64,000 nucleotides of DNA from CAUZIZ01 sp965218775 (GTDB taxonomy: Bacteria; Acidobacteriota; UBA6911; RPQK01; JAJDTT01). The notes beneath the pieces are model-generated. The model made no database searches. It had not been told where the DNA came from and saw only the letters and a program-made list of their open reading frames with translations. Positions 9,282 through 20,315 of this stretch are shown piece after piece. The position numbers and the translations under genes are program-made. Location of the stretch: positions 248,001-312,000 of the forward strand of contig CBDCLS010000005.1 in assembly GCA_965218775.1 (NCBI GenBank), given 5' to 3'. The number at the start of each line of letters is the position of its first letter. Position 1 is the stretch's first letter.

Positions 9282-9339
9282 GTCTCCCATTTCATACGCC
9301 TGATGTAACTTCTGAAATGGAACCAAGGAAAGGAAGCCG

Positions 9340-10671
9340 ATGAAGTTTCCGATAGTGGCCCTGACAGCTCTGATCTTGAGTTCCGGCCTGCTGGCCGCCC
9401 AGAGCCCCGATGTAGTGATTTATCCGAAGCCCAGGGAAGCAACGCGTCTGGCGGCAACCAACTTCGTGGCCCGCAGCGTGTCCACCCCGCAGACAGAAAC
9501 AGCGGCCACGGTTTTCAACGACGTCCTTTGGGGAGACCTGAAGTTCTCGGCATTCTTCGATATGCCTTCCAAGAGCTTTTACCCGCTGAAACCACTTCGC
9601 AGCCCCCTGGACGTGGACTTCGATCCCTGGCAGGTACCCCCAGTCGACGTCGACTTCCTGGTGTTCGGAAACCTGCAGGTCGAGACCGGAGGGGTGGTGG
9701 TCGAGGCCTACCTTTATGACGTGAAAACGAAGGGTCAGGTCCTGGGGAAGCGGTATTCGGTTGGAGACAGCACCCTGGTGCGGAAGATCGCTCACGAGTT
9801 TGCCGACCAGATCGTCTACCAGCTCTCGGCAGGAACCAGTCGCGGTATAGCCAGCACCCAGATTGCCTTCAGCTCCTTGAAGGGTGACAGCAAAGAAGTC
9901 TATGTCGCGGATTACGATGGCTCCAACTCACGCACGGTGACTGCTAACGGTGGCCTCAATAAGTTCCCGGGTTGGTCGGCCGACAATGCCGAGTTGGCAT
10001 TCGTCACGATTCTTCCTGGAAAGAGCCGCTGGGAACTGTGGATTCAAAACCTACAAGGAGGTCGCCGGGTTCTCCCGATGCCGACCTCTTACGTCTCTTC
10101 CCCCAACTTTTCAAGCGACACCAAGCGAATCGCTTTTTCTACGCGGGCCAAAGGCGCTTCCAATCCTGATATCTACGTTGCAGGGACCGATGGCACAAAC
10201 CGAACCAATTTGAGCAGCCATCCGGCTATTGACACCTCGCCGACCTGGAGCCCAACCTCGCGCCAGGTCGCCTTCATTTCCGATCGTTCCGGCACACCCC
10301 AGGTCTGGGTAGTCGACTCCGACGGCTCCAACCTTCAGCGGCTGGTGACCGAGGGTGGCCACTGCGACAGCCCCGACTGGTCACCCGACGGACGCCTCAT
10401 CGCCTACTCCTGGCAGGCCCCCAAGCGGTGGGACCACGATGTCTACGTCGTGGAGGTCGCCAGCAAGAAGATCTTTCAGCTCACCTCGGGTCGAGGTAGC
10501 AAGGAGAATCCCAACTGGTCTCCAGACGGACGGCACATCACTTTTCAGAGCACCCGGACCGGGACCAAGCAGATCTTCATCATGAACGCAGACGGTGAGA
10601 ATCAGAAGCAGATTACCGCTTATGGTATAAACGAAGGTCCCGCCTGGTCGGGTTACCTTGGCCAACCTTGA
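9340..10671 (+). CDS. Tol-Pal system protein TolB
   Basis: A 443-aa periplasmic protein. A signal peptide (residues 1-20, ending LLAAQS) is followed by the TolB N-terminal domain. A six-bladed beta-propeller of WD40-like PD40 repeats comes next, with recurring W-S-P-D-G-R-x-I-A/T-F patterns near residues 205, 300, 345 and 390. It ends IFIMNADGENQKQITAYG. GGAAAGGAAG precedes the ATG. TolB binds Pal and colicin-exposed TolA in known systems. The propeller is complete and the length is normal. Confidence 0.95.
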   Translation: MKFPIVALTALILSSGLLAAQSPDVVIYPKPREATRLAATNFVARSVSTPQTETAATVFNDVLWGDLKFSAFFDMPSKSFYPLKPLRSPLDVDFDPWQVPPVDVDFLVFGNLQVETGGVVVEAYLYDVKTKGQVLGKRYSVGDSTLVRKIAHEFADQIVYQLSAGTSRGIASTQIAFSSLKGDSKEVYVADYDGSNSRTVTANGGLNKFPGWSADNAELAFVTILPGKSRWELWIQNLQGGRRVLPMPTSYVSSPNFSSDTKRIAFSTRAKGASNPDIYVAGTDGTNRTNLSSHPAIDTSPTWSPTSRQVAFISDRSGTPQVWVVDSDGSNLQRLVTEGGHCDSPDWSPDGRLIAYSWQAPKRWDHDVYVVEVASKKIFQLTSGRGSKENPNWSPDGRHITFQSTRTGTKQIFIMNADGENQKQITAYGINEGPAWSGYLGQP

Positions 10672-10701
10672 TTTGGCCAGGACATTAACGGAGGAATTTG
10701 A

Positions 10702-11478
10702 ATGAAACGCGGTTTAGTAATCGGCCTGAACCTGGTCCTGTGCCTTGGCCTGGTGCTGGTCTCATCCAGTTGCAAGAAGAAGACCCAGTCCACGGCCCGA
10801 CCTCCGGCTCCCCCTGCTCCATACGTCGCTGACCGTCCCCCAACCTCGAAGTCGGCGCCCACAATTGAGCTTAAGGCTTCACCCAGCACGATCGAGAGAG
10901 GCAACCAGACCACTCTCAGCTGGACTTCGACCAATGCCAACTCCATCCTGATCGACGGTGGAATCGGAAACGTGGCCGAGACCGGCTCGTTGGTACTCTC
11001 TCCAAGGGAATCCACTACCTACACCGCAATTGCCAAAGCGACCGACAGCGACACTCGTGCCAGCACCCGTGTCACCGTTGTCGACCGAAGGGCTGGCAGT
11101 GTGGTGTCCAGCGATCTCGAAGGTTTGCAGCGGGCCATTGAAGAGGGCAAGGTGCGCCCGATCTTCTTCCAGTATGATCTGGCTGAATTGAGTCCTGAAA
11201 GCAAGCGCATCCTAACCGAGAATGCTCGTTGGATCAGTCAGTTTCCGACGGCCGTCGCGATTATTGAGGGACATTGTGACGAACGGGGTACCGAGGAATA
11301 CAATCTGGCATTGGGCGACCGTCGAGCTCAGGCAGCGCGCGACTATCTTCTCGGTCTAGGTGTCGCTGCGGGGCAATTGGAGGCCCTCTCTTTCGGGGAG
11401 GAGCGTCCCTTCTCCGCTTGTCACGAGGAGTCCTGCTGGAAGCGAAACCGCAGAGCCCATTTCGTGGTCAAACGCTAG
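10702..11478 (+). CDS. Peptidoglycan-associated lipoprotein Pal with an inserted Ig-like domain
   Basis: A 258-aa outer-membrane lipoprotein. The lipobox ends at VSSSC (Cys about 25). A Pro-rich spacer leads to an Ig-like beta-sandwich (about residues 54-125, pattern ASPSTIERGNQTTLSW ... STTYTAIA). The C-terminal OmpA domain then carries IFFQYDLAELS and the peptidoglycan-binding GHCDERGTEEYNLALGDRRAQ. Enterobacterial Pal lacks the middle domain, so the protein is about 85 residues longer. The stop codon TAG (11476-11478) is part of the CTAG that bounds the adjoining repeat. Confidence 0.93.
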   Translation: MKRGLVIGLNLVLCLGLVLVSSSCKKKTQSTARPPAPPAPYVADRPPTSKSAPTIELKASPSTIERGNQTTLSWTSTNANSILIDGGIGNVAETGSLVLSPRESTTYTAIAKATDSDTRASTRVTVVDRRAGSVVSSDLEGLQRAIEEGKVRPIFFQYDLAELSPESKRILTENARWISQFPTAVAIIEGHCDERGTEEYNLALGDRRAQAARDYLLGLGVAAGQLEALSFGEERPFSACHEESCWKRNRRAHFVVKR

Positions 11479-11750
11479 TACCATGTCACACATGTAGTGT
11501 CGGGTTTGCAGATGGGGCTTGCGAGGCGAGATCAAGGCGGGAGGAGGAAGACGATGCTTGGTCATCTTCGACGACGACCAACGCAGAGATCATACGCAAC
11601 CCCCGTCTGCCCTGCGGGTGGCGACGGGACGGGCCGATGGCTTTGTCTCTCCTCCTCCACGATGAATGACATCGCGTCGTCGTCGTTTCGCGCCCTCGAC
11701 GCCGTGCCGTTCGCCACAAACCCGTCACTACATGTGTGACATGGTACTAG
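11475..11750. repeat. Palindromic element, family 1, copy B
   Basis: A 276-bp element flanked by CTAG on both sides (11475-11478, 11747-11750). The outer arms are 34 nt and pair with one mismatch; they start CTAGTACCATGTCACACATG. Inside is a core of about 205 bp beginning GTTTGCAGATG and ending TCGCCACAAAC, shared with copies C, D and E. In this copy the core runs in the opposite plus-strand orientation to those three. The core contains CGTCGTCGTCG and GACGACGACC stretches that can fold on themselves. It lies between pal and cpoB in the Tol cluster. No protein is encoded. Confidence 0.85.
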
Positions 11751-11980
11751 GAAGCTTCGGGTTCCAGGTTACAGCTCAGTCCGTAGAGAGGACCCCAGGG
11801 AGCCGATATGACTGCAATGCCAGGAACATGAAACGAAGTGGCTGATTAACCCTGCGACTTGCAACTTTTAGCCTGATGCCTGCAGCGGGCGGTCTTCAAA
11901 GCTCACCCTTGCCGGCGAGCAGTGGTTTGATCGGCGTGCACGCTTGCCAGTACAATGCCACCACAACAAGGGGGGCAAGA

Positions 11981-12805
11981 ATGAGAATGTTTCCAGTAAT
12001 ACTCCTGGTCATGAGTCTGTGCTCACCCCTGTCAATATTGGCCGGGACCAAGGAAGAAATCATCCGCTTGCAAAGCGACGTGCTGCAGCTGCAGAATCAG
12101 ATTAGAATGCTCCAAAAGGGCATTGACGACAATGGAGCCGTCTTCCGATCTCTCTTGGAACAGCTCAACGACCAAGTAGCCAAGGCGACCCTGAGCATGG
12201 ACGGTTTGAATCGCTCGCTGCAGGAGCAAAAGGCCGGCGTGAGCGGCTCCGTCGATGGGGTGCGCGAGGAGCTCCAAAACCTGAGTGTCAAGCTGGACGA
12301 CACCAATACTCGGATCTCGGCACTCCAGCAGAAGACCGAAGCAAATCAGCTCAAGATCAAATCGCTGCGCACACTGCCCTCTGCAACCGGGGGCGAAATC
12401 GAACCGGATCAGGCGTATAGCGCGGCCTACAACGATTTCCTGATGGGAAACTATGACCTTGCGATTGCTGGTTTTCAGGACTTCCTGAACACGTATCCCG
12501 ACAGTGAATACGCCGACAATGCCATCTATTACCTGGGGACCTGTTATTCCGAGCAGGGTCGTCAGGAACAGGCAATCCAGACCTTCGACCAGGTCATCAA
12601 CCTTTACCCCAAGGGCGACAAGAGCCCCGTTGCCTATTTCAAGAAAGCTCTCGCTTATCGGCAGCTCGAAAGAAACACAGAAGCCATCGAGACCTTCAAA
12701 CGACTGATTACAACTTATCCCGAATCTCAGGAGGCGGTCAGAGCGAAGCAAGAACTTCAGCAGCTGGGAGTCGAATTCGATCCCAAGCTGTCTCGGCGTC
12801 GATAG
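11981..12805 (+). CDS. Tol-Pal accessory protein CpoB (YbgF)
   Basis: A 274-aa periplasmic protein. A signal peptide (about 1-20) is followed by a coiled coil (about 22-125, many heptads of L/I with Q/D). Three TPR-like repeats begin at DQAYSAAYNDFLMGNYDLA and include FLNTYPDSEYADNAIYYLG and FKRLITTYPESQEA, the hallmark of the YbgF/CpoB C-terminal domain. CpoB coordinates peptidoglycan synthesis with outer-membrane constriction. I chose ATG 11981 because AAGGGGGG lies just upstream and the signal peptide begins there; an upstream in-frame ATG would add 35 odd residues. A repeat separates it from pal. Confidence 0.93.
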   Translation: MRMFPVILLVMSLCSPLSILAGTKEEIIRLQSDVLQLQNQIRMLQKGIDDNGAVFRSLLEQLNDQVAKATLSMDGLNRSLQEQKAGVSGSVDGVREELQNLSVKLDDTNTRISALQQKTEANQLKIKSLRTLPSATGGEIEPDQAYSAAYNDFLMGNYDLAIAGFQDFLNTYPDSEYADNAIYYLGTCYSEQGRQEQAIQTFDQVINLYPKGDKSPVAYFKKALAYRQLERNTEAIETFKRLITTYPESQEAVRAKQELQQLGVEFDPKLSRRR

Positions 12806-12817
12806 CGTCGTCCGGCT

Positions 12818-13087
12818 CTAGTACGCTGTAACACAGATTATTTCGTGTTTGTGGCGAGCGCGACGGGTCGAGATCGCGAAACGACGACGAACGCCATGTT
12901 TGGCCATAGTGGAGGAGGAGTGACAAAGATATCGGCCCGTCCCGTCGCCACCCGAAGGGCAGATGCGGACGATCTCTGCGTTCGTCGTCGTCGAAGATGG
13001 CCAAGCATCGTCTTCCTCCTCCTGCCTTGATCTCGCCTCGCAAGCCACATCTGCAAACACGAAATAATCTGTGTTATAGCGTACTAG
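12818..13087. repeat. Palindromic element, family 1, copy C
   Basis: A 270-bp element flanked by CTAG (12818-12821, 13084-13087). The arms of 34 nt begin CTAGTACGCTGTAACACAG and pair with a single difference (a G-T pair). The core matches copies D and E in the same orientation and copy B in reverse. It starts 12 nt after the cpoB stop codon. Confidence 0.85.
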
Positions 13088-13120
13088 TGCTGAGATTAGC
13101 ATCAATAGCCCCAATAGAAG

Positions 13121-13927
13121 ATGCCTCCTGACCTTTCCGCCAAGAGGAAAAATCGGACGTTAACGGCCTGTATCTGCCTCTGCGCCTGCACGCTCTTGAG
13201 TCAGACAGCGTCGGCTCAGCTAGTTCCAGGACTGCGCCTCGATTTCAAGCAGCGCACCCTTGAGTTTCGGATTCAGGCCAAAGACCTGCAGTTGGCCTAC
13301 CGGGTCACGCCCTCCGGAGGTATCCAGATGTTGCCCGCTCCGAAAACCGCCGTGGTCGTCGACGAAGCCGTGAAGATCCGTGTCGAGGAAGGTCCCGAGG
13401 GAAATGGACGACTGAGGCTCGATAGGGGTGACTCCAGCTACCAGCTGCTTCTGCGTCCCGACAACGGCTTGGCCGGAACGACGATGGTGGCAGGTCTACC
13501 TTTCGGCTACCGCTTCCTGCCGAAGGAAGGTCAAGCGAACTCTGGCCAGAGCTGGACCCAGGAGTTTCCAGCACCTGAGGCCAGTGCGGGTCTCCGGGTC
13601 CGCACTGCCTACCGTTATACCCTGATCGGGGGAAAGAAGGTTCCCGGCTGTGAATTATGTGCCATGATTCAGATCGAGGGTACACGGAACTTCCTTCCGG
13701 GTCCGAGCCTGGATCGAGCCGTGGAAAACATTCCCGAAGTGAAGTCGACTGAATTCTACACTGAGGACCGGACCTTCGCGGTAGGCATGGTCTTGTTCGA
13801 TCGGAAGGAGCGCTTCATCCACCGCTTTGAGCTGAACGCAAATACTTCGCTCTTGACGCTACTCCCCATCCCGGGACTGATGCGACAGGTCATTCTGGAA
13901 TATCCCGAAGTACCCTTGGAACAATGA
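13121..13927 (+). CDS. Secreted protein of unknown function
   Basis: 268 aa. A signal peptide (positively charged start, hydrophobic stretch TACICLCACTLLSQTASA, likely cut after ASA near residue 32) leads to a mature domain rich in alternating hydrophobic residues, probably all beta. I do not recognise the family. Two close cysteines (GCELCAM, about residues 178-181) stand out. The stop codon overlaps the start of the next gene (ATGA), so the two products are made together and both are predicted to leave the cytoplasm. A surface or envelope role is inferred from that alone. Confidence 0.72.
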   Translation: MPPDLSAKRKNRTLTACICLCACTLLSQTASAQLVPGLRLDFKQRTLEFRIQAKDLQLAYRVTPSGGIQMLPAPKTAVVVDEAVKIRVEEGPEGNGRLRLDRGDSSYQLLLRPDNGLAGTTMVAGLPFGYRFLPKEGQANSGQSWTQEFPAPEASAGLRVRTAYRYTLIGGKKVPGCELCAMIQIEGTRNFLPGPSLDRAVENIPEVKSTEFYTEDRTFAVGMVLFDRKERFIHRFELNANTSLLTLLPIPGLMRQVILEYPEVPLEQ

Positions 13928-15594
13928 GAAGCACTGTGCCGAGTAGATGTCTTACATCCCTTCTGCTTCTGGTATCGAGTCTCTGGCTCTGTGGCTGCCC
14001 TCCAACAACACTGAAGCAATTGGTCGAAGATCACTTTAGCGACTTCACCGGACTGACGGTCGCGTTGGATCGAGAGTACATTGTTGGTCTCCAGGCGGCT
14101 CCCGACTTTTCGAACTTCCATTGTTGCTGGGTGGGAGACCGCACGGGTTGGAAGAAAACCGCGGGAGGTTGGAGTTCAGATCAGCAGACGGAGTTGGCGG
14201 CTGGTTCCCTGGCACTGTTCCAGGTCTTTTCCGCAGAAGTCTCCTCGGACAATGTCAGCTATGTCGAGGTCAAGGCAGAAAGCTTCTTCGAGGATCAGCT
14301 TCTCAACCTCCGACACTTTGAACGAGAGCACTGCTCCAAGCATAGCGCTCTGCCCTGCTCTTCCGAGATTTGCACTCACGCCCTCAAGGTAGGAAGGCTT
14401 TCCGTCTCCACGCTGACGAAGCTGATGCAGCCGGGCACCTCGACACAGACCCACAACCTGGAAACAGTCGAGCTGGAGGGTAAGACCTACGCCAGGGATT
14501 CTCTCAGCGCAACCGATATCATCGTCGGCTACAGGATGGCGAAGACCCTCTGTGGCGAACAGATTGCCTGGGGAGAAAGCCGAAGTCCGAGTTCGAAGCT
14601 GAGACAGGTCGAGGTTGACGGCATTAGAAAGATCGAGACCTATAGGAACCACTTCTTTCGTTTTCAGCAGGAGATGGAGGCGAGAAGCCAGGCCCACTTC
14701 TACGAATTCCGCGTCCCCAAGGAGCCTGCTCTGATTCTTCCTCCTCTGCAGGCCCAGGCAACAGCGGTCCTCGGTCCCCCTGCGGACCAAGTCACCTCAG
14801 GCCAGCCAATTCGCTTGACCGCGGTCAACCAGAATCTCCAACCCAGCCCTGCCAGAGAGGGGCTCTCGATCACTGAGATCGACCAGCAGGGATCAACCCA
14901 TACACGCCAGGTCCAGACCGACCTCAGGGCCGGCGCCTGGATCATGGTCGGCGCCGAGACAAAGAGGCTGAAGATCGATCTTGAGGGAAAGGAAGTCTAC
15001 TCCCGCGAAACCCGTCAGACGCCTGGTCTCTCCGAGAAACAACCGGCGATAGATGTCGTTACACCCTTCCAGAGCGCTGGTCCCGAAGGAATGGTGGAGA
15101 GCGGATCTCTAGCCCAGATCTCGGGGAGTCATCTGGGCCCTGCAACCCAGCTCCTGGTCGAGGGTAGACCTCAGGTTCCTCTGGTGGCCGGCACCGACTA
15201 CCTTGTCGCTTTCCTCGAAGGAGTCGGCCCTACTCGTATCGCCGTCAGGAACGGGCAGGGTTTGACGAGCCCGGAGAAGGCGATCACCCTGGTTCGAATT
15301 TCCACGGAACAAGTCCCTCCGTCCTTATTCAAACGGGGACAGAAGGCTGACATCGTTCTTCGGATCGAGGGAACAGCGGACGCGATTCCACTCGATTTTG
15401 CTATCGACTCCAAGACGATGCGTTTTCTCGACGGAAACCAGTTCACAACCAGCACCAGCAGCGGTGGTGATCAAAATACGGTTCGTGTCACCATCCACGC
15501 ACAGGGAGCCGGCCCCTATCGGATCAATTTCCGGCTGGCCGATCCAAGCAGGGAAGCCGTGATACCCCCCCAGGAGTCTACGCGGCAGAAATGA
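13924..15594 (+). CDS. Large lipoprotein with a C-terminal IPT/TIG-like domain, function unknown
   Basis: 556 aa. A type II signal peptide ends in the lipobox LCGC (Cys about residue 25), so the protein is membrane-anchored, probably in the outer membrane. The N-terminal half (about 30-290) is unrecognised and cysteine-containing (CCWVGD; CSKHSALPCSSEIC). A region near 395-460 (GSLAQISGSHLGPATQLLVEG ... VGPTRIAVRNGQG) looks like an IPT/TIG immunoglobulin-like fold. Translationally coupled to the secreted protein upstream. A partner or assembly role at the cell surface is plausible but not shown. Confidence 0.72.
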   Translation: MRSTVPSRCLTSLLLLVSSLWLCGCPPTTLKQLVEDHFSDFTGLTVALDREYIVGLQAAPDFSNFHCCWVGDRTGWKKTAGGWSSDQQTELAAGSLALFQVFSAEVSSDNVSYVEVKAESFFEDQLLNLRHFEREHCSKHSALPCSSEICTHALKVGRLSVSTLTKLMQPGTSTQTHNLETVELEGKTYARDSLSATDIIVGYRMAKTLCGEQIAWGESRSPSSKLRQVEVDGIRKIETYRNHFFRFQQEMEARSQAHFYEFRVPKEPALILPPLQAQATAVLGPPADQVTSGQPIRLTAVNQNLQPSPAREGLSITEIDQQGSTHTRQVQTDLRAGAWIMVGAETKRLKIDLEGKEVYSRETRQTPGLSEKQPAIDVVTPFQSAGPEGMVESGSLAQISGSHLGPATQLLVEGRPQVPLVAGTDYLVAFLEGVGPTRIAVRNGQGLTSPEKAITLVRISTEQVPPSLFKRGQKADIVLRIEGTADAIPLDFAIDSKTMRFLDGNQFTTSTSSGGDQNTVRVTIHAQGAGPYRINFRLADPSREAVIPPQESTRQK

Positions 15595-15973
15595 TCGTAA
15601 CGAGAAAGCGGGGAATCGAGGCCAGATTCTTTCGATTTTGAGGTGTATAGTTGACCTATTCGCGGCAAAATCGGGGAAATATGGGCCGATTCTACCGTTT
15701 TCGCAGTAGATCGATTTCTAAAGTGCAGGCTCCTCGTCCTCATCATGAATTCGCTAGCCTCAGCGACGGAGCCGGAGCCTGCGGCAAACGATTTCTAGGT
15801 GTCCAACGTTTCATCTCTTGACACACAGATCGATCCCGGAGAATCATCGAGTGTCCGACTTGACAAACTTGGGAGTAAACCAGAGGGAGAAGAGTGCCAT
15901 GAATTGTGATAGGCGGTATCTGATCTGACAGACAGCGTCCGATCTGATCGCAATCGAACGGCGGCTTTCGCCT
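15595..15973. other. Non-coding stretch with small inverted repeats
   Basis: No supported gene. GCAGGCTCC (near 15725) and GGAGCCTGC (near 15774) form a spaced inverted repeat, and ATCGG/CCGAT pairs flank an AT-rich loop near 15670-15695. There is no clear terminator T-run after the lipoprotein gene. Confidence 0.35.
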
Positions 15974-16112
15974 GAGGCTGTGTGAAAAGTCCAAAACCTC
16001 TTTGATTTAGGGGTCTCTTTACCCTTCCTACGACGGAGATCGTGGCTTGCACGCGATCCTATGAAGTCAAAATTTCAAATCCGAAATCATGAATGACTTT
16101 TCACACAGCCTC
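15974..16112. repeat. MITE-like element with 18-bp perfect terminal inverted repeats
   Basis: A 139-bp non-coding element. GAGGCTGTGTGAAAAGTC at 15974-15991 is matched exactly in reverse complement at 16095-16112. It is flanked by a 4-bp direct repeat GCCT (15970-15973 and 16113-16116), as expected of a target-site duplication. The ends resemble those of several DDE insertion sequences that begin GGCTGTGTGAAAA. It has no transposase of its own, so it would depend on one elsewhere. It lies about 190 bp upstream of katG. Confidence 0.75.
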
Positions 16113-16300
16113 GCCTAGAAGCGGGCATTCAGGTTTTCCACGGAACGTCGAGTGTACTACCGCCAGCGGCTCGGAGCCGACGTTCTATTTCGGGCGCTTC
16201 GAAAAGGCGCTGTCAGTTTCGAAGTACGGCGTTATACGGCCAAAGTGATTCCCGTATACAGAACAGGTTGAAAAAAATGCAGAACACGATTGGAGAGAAT

Positions 16301-18499
<2,199 letters not shown>

Positions 18500-18595
18500 C
18501 CCCAGCGAGGTGCTCGTAACGCCCGTCTCCTGTTGCGTCCGCCAATCCGAGGTAGCTGCAGACCGCAAAGGCATCAGTCCACTTGGCAGCCTTAA

Positions 18596-20285
18596 CCCGG
18601 ATTTCTCAAGGATAAGAAAAAGCAGTCAGCTCAATGTGGTATAAAGTCTGTGTTAACAAAGACTTAACAAACACAAGGAGCTGACTACTATGACGACAGA
18701 GTGTATCGCTTCTAAGCTGGAGTTTCAAGGGCTGGAGGGTCGCCGAGTCGAGGCAGAATTCAACGGGGGACAGATCACCTCAGACGCCGGAGGGTTGCTG
18801 TTACGGGAGGTGGAGAACCGCTATGGGTTCATTCGCGGCTTGGCCGCCTGCTTTGGGGACCGGCGCGATCCTCGCTTCACCGAGTTCAGTGTGGAGGATC
18901 TGGTGGGGCAGCGGATTTATGGACTGGCCTTGGGCTATGAGGATCTCAACGATCATGAGGAGCTACGGACGGATCCGCTGATGGCGGTGTTGGTGGGCAA
19001 GGAAGATCCCTTGGGGAGGGATCGGCGAGCGGAAGCGGATCGGGGCAAGGCGTGTGCGGGCAAGAGCACACTCAATCGTTTGGAGTTGTCCTCGGTGACG
19101 CAGGATAAATATCGCAAGACGCCGGTGGATGAAGCGGCGGTGGAAGCATTTTTGGTGGAGCAGTTCATTCGGGTGCGAGGCGGGAAACCCAAGGAGCTGG
19201 TGTTGGACCTGGATGCGACGGATGATCCGCTGCACGGAGAGCAGGAGGGTCGTTTCTACCATGGCTACTACCGGTGTTACTGCTACCTGCCCCTGTATGT
19301 GTTTTGCGAGGGGTATGTGCTGGGGGCGAAGCTGCGGGTGTCGAATCTGGATGGCTCCGAAGGAGCGGTCCAGGAGATGGAGCGGATCGTGGGACAACTG
19401 CGGGCGAAGTGGCCGAAGGTCCGCATTACGCTGCGGGCGGACAGCAGCTTTGCGCGCGAGGCGTTGATGAAATGGTGTGAGGAGCATCGAGTGGATTACG
19501 TCTTCGGTCTGGCCCGCAATCAGCGCTTAGAGGGGACCCTGGAGTCGGAGCTGGAACAGGCCCAGGCGCTTCAACAAGCGAGCGGCAGCAGCGCCCGAGT
19601 CTATAAGGACTTTCGTTACCAGACGCACAAGAGCTGGAGTCAAGAGCGGCGAGTGGTGGGCAAGGCCGAGCACACGGGTAAGGGATCCAATCCCCGCTTT
19701 GTCGTCACCTCGCTGGGAGCGAAGCGGTGGCCCGCCCAAAAGCTGTACGAGCAGCTGTACTGCGCGCGAGGGGAGGCGGAGAATCGGATCAAGGAACAGC
19801 AGCTGGAGCTGTTTGCCGATCGGACCTCGACGCACCTCATCAAGAGCAATCAGCTGCGGTTGTGGTTCTCCTCGGTGGCCTATAATCTGCTGCACACGTT
19901 GAGGCGTGTCGCTTTGAAGGGGACCCAGTGGGCGAAGGCGCAATGCCAGACAATTCGCCTCAAACTGTTGAAGATAGGAGGCCAGATTCGGGTCAGTGTC
20001 CGGCGGGTGAGTCTGTCCTTGAGCGAGGGTTATCCTTACCAAGCACTCTATGCCCAAGCCTTGGCCCAGCTTCAACAGCTCGGTTGAGCCAAGGAAAGTC
20101 GGAAATCCCAGCCGTCTGCAACTGAGGCGCCTGAGGTGTGTCTGGAAAACCGGTTTTCCGCGCTCGACACAGGCCTCACGACGCCTGTCGTACTCTGCAC
20201 CGCCCTCAGCGGCGCCTTTGACCCAGACCGGCGTCGAGAAATCGACTAAAATCGCCCTTTCGGCTTTCTCCTTGAGAAATCCGGG
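18596..20285 (+). mobile_element. Complete IS1380-family insertion sequence
   Basis: A 1690-bp element. Inverted ends CCCGGATTTCTCAAGGA (18596-) and its reverse complement (ending 20285) are perfect. They are flanked on each side by TTAA (18592-18595, 20286-20289), a 4-bp target duplication as expected for IS1380. It carries one intact transposase. Perfect ends and an open frame suggest recent insertion. It sits between katG and the SLC13 gene without disrupting either. Confidence 0.9.
18690..20087 (+). CDS. IS1380-family transposase
   Basis: A 465-aa DDE transposase (DDE_Tnp_1 type). The IS1380 N-terminus is clear: EFNGGQITSDAGGLLLREVE, then GYEDLNDHEELRTDPLMA. Catalytic positions are LVLDLDATDDPLHG (first Asp), ITLRADSSFAREALM (second Asp) and the C-terminal YCARGEAENRIKEQQ (Glu). 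AAGGAG precedes the ATG. Full length and undamaged. Confidence 0.95.
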   Translation: MTTECIASKLEFQGLEGRRVEAEFNGGQITSDAGGLLLREVENRYGFIRGLAACFGDRRDPRFTEFSVEDLVGQRIYGLALGYEDLNDHEELRTDPLMAVLVGKEDPLGRDRRAEADRGKACAGKSTLNRLELSSVTQDKYRKTPVDEAAVEAFLVEQFIRVRGGKPKELVLDLDATDDPLHGEQEGRFYHGYYRCYCYLPLYVFCEGYVLGAKLRVSNLDGSEGAVQEMERIVGQLRAKWPKVRITLRADSSFAREALMKWCEEHRVDYVFGLARNQRLEGTLESELEQAQALQQASGSSARVYKDFRYQTHKSWSQERRVVGKAEHTGKGSNPRFVVTSLGAKRWPAQKLYEQLYCARGEAENRIKEQQLELFADRTSTHLIKSNQLRLWFSSVAYNLLHTLRRVALKGTQWAKAQCQTIRLKLLKIGGQIRVSVRRVSLSLSEGYPYQALYAQALAQLQQLG

Positions 20286-20315
20286 TTAACCTCGTATTAA
20301 ACCGCGAGAGGCAGT

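Noticed and set aside
11497..11739. Open frames inside repeats B to E
   Set aside because: Frames are Arg/Ser/Thr-rich, differ between copies and exist on both strands, as expected of GC-rich palindromes.
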